64,000 nucleotides of DNA from Astropecten irregularis (Eukaryota > Echinodermata > Asteroidea > Paxillosida > Astropectinidae). Made by a program: the position numbers and the translations under genes. The notes under the pieces are model-generated. The model was not told where the DNA came from, searched no databases, and worked only from the letters and a program-made list of their open reading frames with translations. The DNA is taken from assembly GCA_963971285.1 (NCBI GenBank), contig OZ020245.1, positions 20,846,983 to 20,910,982 on the forward strand, in the 5' to 3' direction. Shown here in pieces: positions 58,365 through 64,000 of the stretch (its first letter is position 1; each line of letters starts with the position of its first letter).

Positions 58365-58492
58365 GGGGCTTTGAATTTCTCAAAGCTCGGCTCAGGCTCC
58401 ATTTCGTGAATCCATTCTAAAATTGCGGGTATCAAAATAGAGGCTTTTGGATGTGATTCGGAATTAGATTCTCCGTTGGTTTCAAAATAGAA
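58365..58492 (-). mobile_element. Family P MITE, truncated
   Basis: GGGGCTTTGAATTTCTCAAA, GCTCGGCTCAGGCTCC, then the reversed P core GGTATCAAAATAGAGGCTTT; the other arm is missing. Confidence 0.82.
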
Positions 58493-58598
58493 AATCCTCT
58501 GCGGAAAACTGTTAAAATTCATTAGAACGCGCGGCACGGCACCGCATGCACTGTGCATGTGATGTGAGATGGGCCCACTATTAATACGGGCATCTTTC

Positions 58599-58627
58599 TT
58601 TTTACCGCCCGACGAGGGCGGTAAAAA
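58599..58627. other. Perfect 12-bp stem, 5-base loop hairpin
   Basis: TTTTTACCGCCC at 58599-58610 and GGGCGGTAAAAA at 58616-58627 are exact complements separated by five bases. A TGACGTCA follows at 58631-58638. No T-run makes it a terminator, and the function is unknown. Confidence 0.75.
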
Positions 58628-58735
58628 TCATGACGTCATTATTCAGAAGGTCTCTACTGTGCTTAGTCTGGTTCCCAGACCAATTCCACCGATCTATACT
58701 AACCAGTGGTCAATTTTAGGATTTTGATTTTAATA

Positions 58736-58980
58736 AGGGCATTTACGAAACGGAGGCTCAGGCTCCGTCTCAGGCTCCGGCTCCATTTTGTGAATCCATT
58801 CTGAAATAACTGGTATCAAAATAGAGGATTTTGGCGGTTCTAAAGTAGATTCTCTAGGTTTTTTTTAAAGGAAAACAGAGCTTCAGCTTCAATGAAACCC
58901 CGCAACCTATAATTATTTTCAGGCTTTCAGCATGGATGTCAGATATTGAGCCTGAGCCTCCGTTTCGTAATAAACGCCCT
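58736..58980 (-). mobile_element. Family P MITE, complete
   Basis: Left end AGGGCATTTACGAAACGGAG and right end CTCCGTTTCGTAATAAACGC plus CCT are inverted. The reversed core is intact. The best source for defining P termini in this window. Confidence 0.88.
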
Positions 58981-59111
58981 AAGAGTCGTCAGGGAATCTT
59001 GTTGGCAGGGAACCAGACTATCCACTGCTGAAACCCATCGAAGAATCAACCGACTTGTTGTCTAGAATGCAGTAGTAATGATGCTGGTATCTATTCCTTG
59101 GGTCTATCTAT

Positions 59112-59133
59112 CCCCCCCCCCCCCCCCCCCCCC
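59112..59133. repeat. 22-base poly-C tract
   Basis: Uninterrupted C22. Such runs are prone to sequencing and assembly length errors. Confidence 0.95.
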
Positions 59134-59458
59134 AAGGCATCATACCCAACATGCACATTTTTGTAACAAAATGGTTACGTGCGACTCGTGTTTTTTCACT
59201 CGCTGACGTTCTAGGAGTGCCCACAGGGCCTCTATACGCTATACAACCACCTCAAATCTGTCACTTTGTACATGAATTGATCATCCATCACCCATGACTG
59301 TTTTGTTTGCTGGGTGTCGTACACACGGCCGGGATCCTTATAGCAAGGTCACATAGCACTCAGAATAGAAGAATGAATACACGGATTTATAGGTTTTTTT
59401 ATTCGGTCAACATTCCACACTATACTTGTTGATTTCTGGCCCTTGCTTACTATCCGCA

Positions 59459-59841
59459 AAGGTAATATCATACTTTGTTTTTTGTCCAAGAGATGCAGAT
59501 TCATGGGCAAAAATATCAAGGAAGATACAGTAACAGTCATCTGTGAAAATTTCAGTCCCATACGATGCCCACTTTTTGAGTAAACAGTGGAAAACGGCCA
59601 CAGTTTTACTCTTTCATTTTTGCTTGGAGTTAGGAGAGCCTGACGCGTTTCGATCCTAGCAGGATCTTTTTTGGGGGGTCATTGGTTTTTACTCATTTCT
59701 GGATTAATACAGCATTTCAGACAGAAATTTATTTTAACGGTATTTTTCTACCATCACAATCTTTATACCCTGCACGTTATAGGTGAATCTGTGAAGATTT
59801 CTTGTTCGGTATTCTACCAAAGTATATGCTAGTACCTTTAA
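59459..59841 (+). mobile_element. Family K element carrying an H fragment
   Basis: AAAGGTAATATCATACTTTG at left and AAAGTATATGCTAGTACCTT plus TA at right. The K centre is replaced or interrupted by H sequence at 59621-59672. Confidence 0.87.
59621..59672 (-). mobile_element. Family H fragment nested in K
   Basis: TGCTTGGAGTTAGGAGAGCC, TGACGCGTTTCGATCCTAGC and AGGATCTTTT. It sits where the GATCTTTTAAAAGATC palindrome is in other K copies. Confidence 0.8.
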
Positions 59842-60177
59842 AGGTATCATGTACATGACTTGTAGTATCATATTTTGGTGTTCACAGATGTACGTAAAAC
59901 TTACAGGGTATGAAGATGGTGCATGGTGGAAGAAACATACCGTTAAAATGTTTCCGCCTGAAATGTTGTATTTATCCAGAAATTAGTAAAACAACGATCA
60001 AAAATAAAAGAGAAAAGACTTAAGAAATACTGTGGCTGTTTTCACCGTTTTCTCAAAAGGTGGGCACCGTATGGGCCTGAAATGTTCACAGATGACTATT
60101 TCTGTATCTGTCTTAATATTTCTGCTCATGAATCTGTATTTCCTTGATAAAAACCAAAGTATGAAATTACCTTTAAT
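59838..60177 (-). mobile_element. Family K element, end-to-end with the previous copy
   Basis: TTTAAAGGTATCATGTACAT at left, reversed K body (TGTTTCCGCCTGAAATG, GTGGGCACCGTATGGG), and CCAAAGTATGAAATTACCTT plus TAA at right. It shares the TTTAAA border with 59459-59841, so two K copies lie in opposite orientation with no spacer. Confidence 0.88.
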
Positions 60178-60303
60178 CGGTGCATAATTTGTATACACGA
60201 ATGACAAACAGAACCGACCACTGGGATGGAGTCACAAGACAAAACCAAAACCAAGAACTTAAACAATCCAAGATATAATGTCGTAAAATTGAGGCTGAAG
60301 TTT

Positions 60304-60509
60304 TTATAGACTTATGTGTACGTGATGTAATACGTGAACTTGAACTCTGCCCCATTCCTGCCACACGTACAGAGCCGGATCTTGGTCAATGGCTCCATCC
60401 ACTAACCGCTGGTTCACTCCATATCCCACAAGCGGAATCTGATGCACCGGGACCAACCAACACACGGAGTCACCCGCCGACATCCGGGTTCTTGTCAACC
60501 AAACGGGAG
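60304..60509 (-). CDS. Candidate coding exon, unidentified protein (most protein-like ORF in the window)
   Basis: On the minus strand a CTCCTCAAG acceptor-like site precedes a frame that stays open for about 68 codons to a TAA at 60304. It includes SVCWLVPVHQIPLVGYGVNQ and DPALYVWQEWGRVQ. Trp, Gly, Val and Pro content and the absence of low complexity look like a folded extracellular-type domain, but I cannot name a family. An internal Met sits at 60498. A donor GTATTA could end the exon earlier, near 60335. The plus strand is also open without an ATG across 60277-60672, so strand choice is a judgement. No partner exon was found. Confidence 0.35.
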
Positions 60510-60834
60510 CTTGAGGAGATAACGCATAAAACTAGTTTGGACAACAACCAAGAAAAAAAGAGGCATTGTCTTTTTAACTTTGTATACAATTTCATTCATT
60601 CAGTTTTAACACGTCTTTTAGATCCTGAAGTTCTGGAGTTTACGTATATACAGATACAAAATCCTTTTTAACTGCATCCAGTCAGTTGCCATTTTATTTA
60701 TTTGTAGGGATGATTAAATAAATTTTTGCTTTTTGGAATTTAACTCGTTACGTTTACAACAACGTTTCTAATTGGCAGTACACTGCTTCAGAAAAGAGAT
60801 GATCCTTTATGGGCAGTGATCATGCAGTCTGCCA
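60510..60834. other. No gene recognised
   Basis: AT-rich. The plus-strand frame open from 60277 closes at about 60672 and has no ATG. Confidence 0.4.
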
Positions 60835-60908
60835 TGGAACCAATTTCATAGGCTGCTTGAGCACAACAATTACCTAAGCATGAAAAGTCTTCCTTGATCA
60901 AACAGAAC
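60835..60908 (+). mobile_element. Family A MITE fragment at the array border
   Basis: GGAACCAATTTCATAGGCTG and GAGCACAACAATTACCTAAG match the left third of family A. It is cut off exactly where the tandem array starts. Confidence 0.65.
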
Positions 60909-61308
60909 TAGACATGTGGTTGTGTTAACAACCACTAGGTGTTCGGGGTTTCATTTCGTAGTGGAACTGTTATATGAATGTTTGTTGGAACGTATGTAAT
61001 CAATGGCATATTGAAATACTGCGTAAATAATTATATTGCGTGAAACTGATCATGCTGATTGCCGTATTCATACACTGACAAATAGCGTATACATAGAAAA
61101 TGGTGTCACCTTTAAATATGTAATATTTGCCTGGACGATAACTTCCGGTTAGTTAATCACAAACAACTGAAAATTTGCAGAAATTATTGAATGCGTACGG
61201 TGTAAATATTTTGCAATTTTCACTGATGTACGTCATGTACTTAACGAGTAAACAGTTTTTGAATAATTAAATCATTTTCCCTTTAAGAACGCATAACTTC
61301 CGGTTGAA

Positions 61309-61759
61309 TGACGTCACTAATTTCAAACTTCGCAAACTTGTCAAGGTGCTTTAGTGCTTCACACTAACCAAATTTGGCAGAAATCAGTTGTTTACTTTTG
61401 GATTACGTAATCACTGTATATCTTTAAGCCACCGTAGAGGGCGCTAAACAGCCCGTATGACGTCATCGTTTATATGTTCTGAAAGCCCAAGCACTACTCT
61501 ATCTTTTAGCCCTCTCGGTTTTATGTGCCCAAATCCTTCCGTTTTTGAGTTATTTTGAGTCAAACTTCAACTTCCGGTAACACCGGAAGTGAAGGTCATT
61601 TGTACACAACATTGAATATATTAATTGTTAAGATTTACGTGTTGAGTAACATATGTCAATCTCAAAATCATAGGTCATGTGGTTCTCAAGTTATAAAACA
61701 CCAACGTTTTTCCTAAAAACGCGTGTAATTTGATACCCGATGACGTCATCATGACGTCA
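61309..61759. promoter_or_regulatory. Motif set of array unit 1
   Basis: TGACGTCA at 61309, 61458, 61741 and 61752; palindrome GATTACGTAATC at 61401-61412; TAGAGGGCGCT at 61435-61445; ACTTCCGGTAACACCGGAAG palindrome at 61570-61590. Octamers at 61741 and 61752 are 11 bp apart. The sites match CREB/ATF, bZIP, CTCF-core and ETS preferences, but binding is inference. Confidence 0.5.
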
Positions 61760-62288
61760 ATCTTTTAAATACAACTTGACATCATGACCAAAGTTCCCAC
61801 CAAGTTTCAACTCAATATCTTGTACCTGTCACATAGAAGTCCTGCTGACAAGTTTGGGAAGAAAAAAATAAAAAAAATAAACTAGACATTGTGGTTGTGG
61901 GAACAACCACTAGGTGTTCGGGGTCTCATTTCGTACTGGAACTGTTGTTATGAGAATGTTTGATGGAACGCATGTATGGCATATTGAAATACACTTAAAT
62001 TGTGTGACTGAGCAAATACTGATCATGCCTTATTGCTCAGTGTATTCGTACAAGTACACTGACTGATAGCGTATAGAAAATCGTGTCACCTTTAAAAAAT
62101 GTAAAATTGTCAGGGCGATAACTTCCGTTTAGTTAATCACAAACAACTGAACATTTGCAGAAATTATCGAATGCGTACGATGTAAACAATTTGCAATTTG
62201 CACCGATGTACGTCATGTAGTTACCGAATAAACAGTATTTGAATAATTACATCATGTTTCCTTTAAAAATGCATAACTTCCGGTTGAA

Positions 62289-62739
62289 TGACGTCACAGA
62301 TTTCAAACTTCACACGTATGTCGAGGTGCATCAATGCTTCAAACTCACCAAATTTGGCGGAAATCCATTGTTTACTTTTTGATTACGTAATCACTGTATA
62401 TCTTTAATCCACCATAGAGGGCGCTATACAGCCCGTATGACGTCATCGTTTATATTTTCTGAAAGCTTAAGACCTACTCTATCTTTTACCCCGCGAGGTT
62501 TTATGTGCCCAAATCCTTCCGTTTTCGAGTTATTTTGAGTCAAACGTCAACTTCCGGTAACACCGGAAGTGAAGGTCATTTGTACACAACACTGAATATA
62601 TTAATTGTTGAGATTCACGTGGTGAGTAACATTTGTCAATATCAAAATCGTAGGTCATTTGGTTCTCAAGTTATAAAGCACCAAAGTTTTTCCTAAAAAC
62701 GCGTGTAATTTGATACCCGATGACGTCATCATGACGTCA
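62289..62739. promoter_or_regulatory. Motif set of array unit 2
   Basis: TGACGTCA at 62289, 62438, 62721 and 62732; GATTACGTAATC at 62381-62392; TAGAGGGCGCT at 62415-62425; CCGGAAGT palindrome near 62550-62570. Same order and nearly the same spacing as unit 1. Confidence 0.5.
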
Positions 62740-63298
62740 ATCTTCTAAATACAACTTGACATCACTACCCAAGTTCCCACCAAGTTTCAGGTCAATATCT
62801 TGTACCTGTCACCAAGAAGTCCTGCTGACAAGTTTGAGCGGAAGAAGAAAAAGAAAAAAAAAAAAAAAACTAGACATTGTGGTTGTGGGAACAACCACTA
62901 GGTGTTCGGGGTCTCATTTCGTACAGGAACTGTTATGAGAATGTCTGTTGGAACGCATGTATGGCATATTGAAAAAGGCCTACACTAAAAACTGTGTGAC
63001 TGAGCAAATACTGATCATGCTGGGTGCAGTATATTCCTATTAGGGGCCTATATGTACACTGACTGATGGCGTATAGAAAATGGTGTCACCTTTAAATAAT
63101 GTAAAATTGCCCGGACGATAACTTCCGGTAAGTTAATCACAAACAACTGAAAATTTGCAAAAATCATTGAATGCATACGATGTAAACAATTTGCAATTTG
63201 CACTGATGTACGTTATGTAATTACCGAATAAACAGTATTTGAATAATTACATCATGTTTCCTTTAAAAACACATAACTTCTGGTTGAATGACGTCACA

Positions 63299-63739
63299 GA
63301 TTTCAAACTTCACACACATGTCAAAGTGCACTAGTGCTTCACACTCACCAAATTTGGCGAAAATCCGTTGTTTACTTTTGGACTACGTAATCACTGTATA
63401 TCTTTAATCCACCGTAGAGGGCGCTATACAGCGTGTATGACGTCATTATTTATATTTTCTGAAAGCCCAAGACCTACTCTATCTTTTACCCAACGAGGTT
63501 TTATGTGCCCAAATCCTTCCGTTTTTGAGTTATTTTGAGTCAAACTTCAACTTCCGGTAACACCGGAAGTGAAGGTCATTTGTACACGACACTAAATATG
63601 TTAATTGTTGACATTCACGTGTTGAGTAACATATATCAAAATCATAATTGTAGGTCATGTGGTTCTCAAGTTACAGAGCACCAAAGTTTTTCCTTAAAAC
63701 GCATGTAATTTGATACCCGATGACGTCATCATGACGTCA
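63299..63739. promoter_or_regulatory. Motif set of array unit 3
   Basis: TGACGTCA at 63299, 63438, 63721 and 63732; TAGAGGGCGCT at 63415-63425; CCGGAAGT palindrome near 63550-63570. The GATTACGTAATC palindrome has one change here (GACTACGTAATC), while all four octamers are intact. Confidence 0.5.
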
Positions 63740-64000
63740 ATCTTCTAAATACAACTTGGCATCATGACCGAAGTTCCCACCAAGTTTCAAGTCAATATCT
63801 TGTAACTATCATCAAGAAGTCTTGCGGACAAGTTTGGGAAGAAGGAAAATAAAAAAAAGAAAAAAAAAAACTCGAACAATAACAATAGGTGTTCGGCTTG
63901 AACCCGAACACCTAACTAGAGATTGTGGTTGTGGGAACAACCACTAGGTGTTCGGGTCTCATTTCGTAGTGGACCTGTTATGTGAATGTTTGTTGAAATG

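Larger units (their letters stand above)
60909..64000 (+). repeat. Tandem array of about 1-kb units, CRE-rich
   Basis: Units start at TAGACATTGTGGTTGTG: 60909, 61883, 62871 and 63917 (cut by the window end); unit lengths are 974, 988 and 1046 bp. Each full unit ends in an A-rich tract (61860-61880, 62840-62869, 63840-63871). The last one is followed by about 45 extra bases containing an AGGTGTTCGG/CCGAACACCT hairpin. Copies are clearly homologous throughout but not identical. Repeated small ORFs are not conserved between units, so the array is non-coding. Confidence 0.93.

Noticed and set aside
58136..58420. 94-codon plus ORF as a gene
   Set aside because: Its 3' part runs into a P element; the 5' part has only a GC-type donor candidate and no homologue that I can recognise.
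60909..64000. CRISPR-like array or coding repeat protein
   Set aside because: Units are about 1 kb without short spacers, ORFs are not conserved between units, and the genome is clearly eukaryotic.

Overview
The window reads as AT-rich nuclear DNA from an animal. It is gene-poor and crowded with short non-autonomous transposons. No bacterial gene order, ribosome binding sites, long ORFs or CRISPR arrays are present. The repeat style (many 180-530 bp terminal-inverted-repeat elements, tRNA-derived SINEs, hammerhead-like retroelement remnants) fits a marine invertebrate deuterostome. An echinoderm, perhaps a sea star, is my best guess from general familiarity with such repeats; no marker gene confirms it. 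The longest ATG-started ORF is 144 codons and resembles nothing I know, so most of the window is intergenic or intronic.  Layout. 1-5.5 kb: a palindromic hairpin, MITEs with ends GGGCCTGTTTG and GGCTGCGTTCGAGCG (the latter twice, in opposite orientations), a MITE ending GGGCCGATTTCAT, and a hammerhead-like retroelement fragment. 6.5-8.5 kb: a run of elements (K, M, M, then SINE S1). 10-17.2 kb: further MITEs, an S1 palindrome, SINE S2 abutting an M copy, a 122-bp tandem duplication and an inverted pair of hammerhead-like fragments (family H). 18.1 kb: a weak candidate first exon. 20.8-27.3 kb: SINEs, a TA-flanked inverted-repeat element with a K copy nested inside it, and a hAT-type element with a perfect 8-bp target duplication. 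28-36 kb: N, P and Q MITEs, one with an expanded GGCTCA hexamer, and a weak candidate 3' exon. 36-46 kb: sparse repeats. 46-60.2 kb: dense K, A, H and P copies, several nested. 60.3-60.5 kb: the most protein-like short ORF in the window (minus strand). 60.9 kb to the end: a tandem array of roughly 1-kb units.  The most unusual feature is the terminal array. Three full units and the start of a fourth each end in an A-rich tract, and each full unit carries four exact TGACGTCA (CRE/ATF) octamers, including a TGACGTCATCATGACGTCA pair with centres 11 bp apart, plus a CCGGAAGT palindrome and a TAGAGGGCGCT (CTCF-core-like) site. By eye, TGACGTCA is absent from the first 45 kb but occurs about ten more times between 45 and 59 kb. 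Five of those lie at 50.0-50.8 kb beside three CCAAT boxes, a plausible promoter.  The second theme is transposition history. K inserted into H, K into a TACAGGGTGTCCC element, family A into itself, and H into K give a partial relative order of activity. Repeat calls rest on direct comparison of copies within the window; family names A, H, K, M, N, P, Q, S1, S2 and S3 are my own labels. Exon calls are weak and flagged so.
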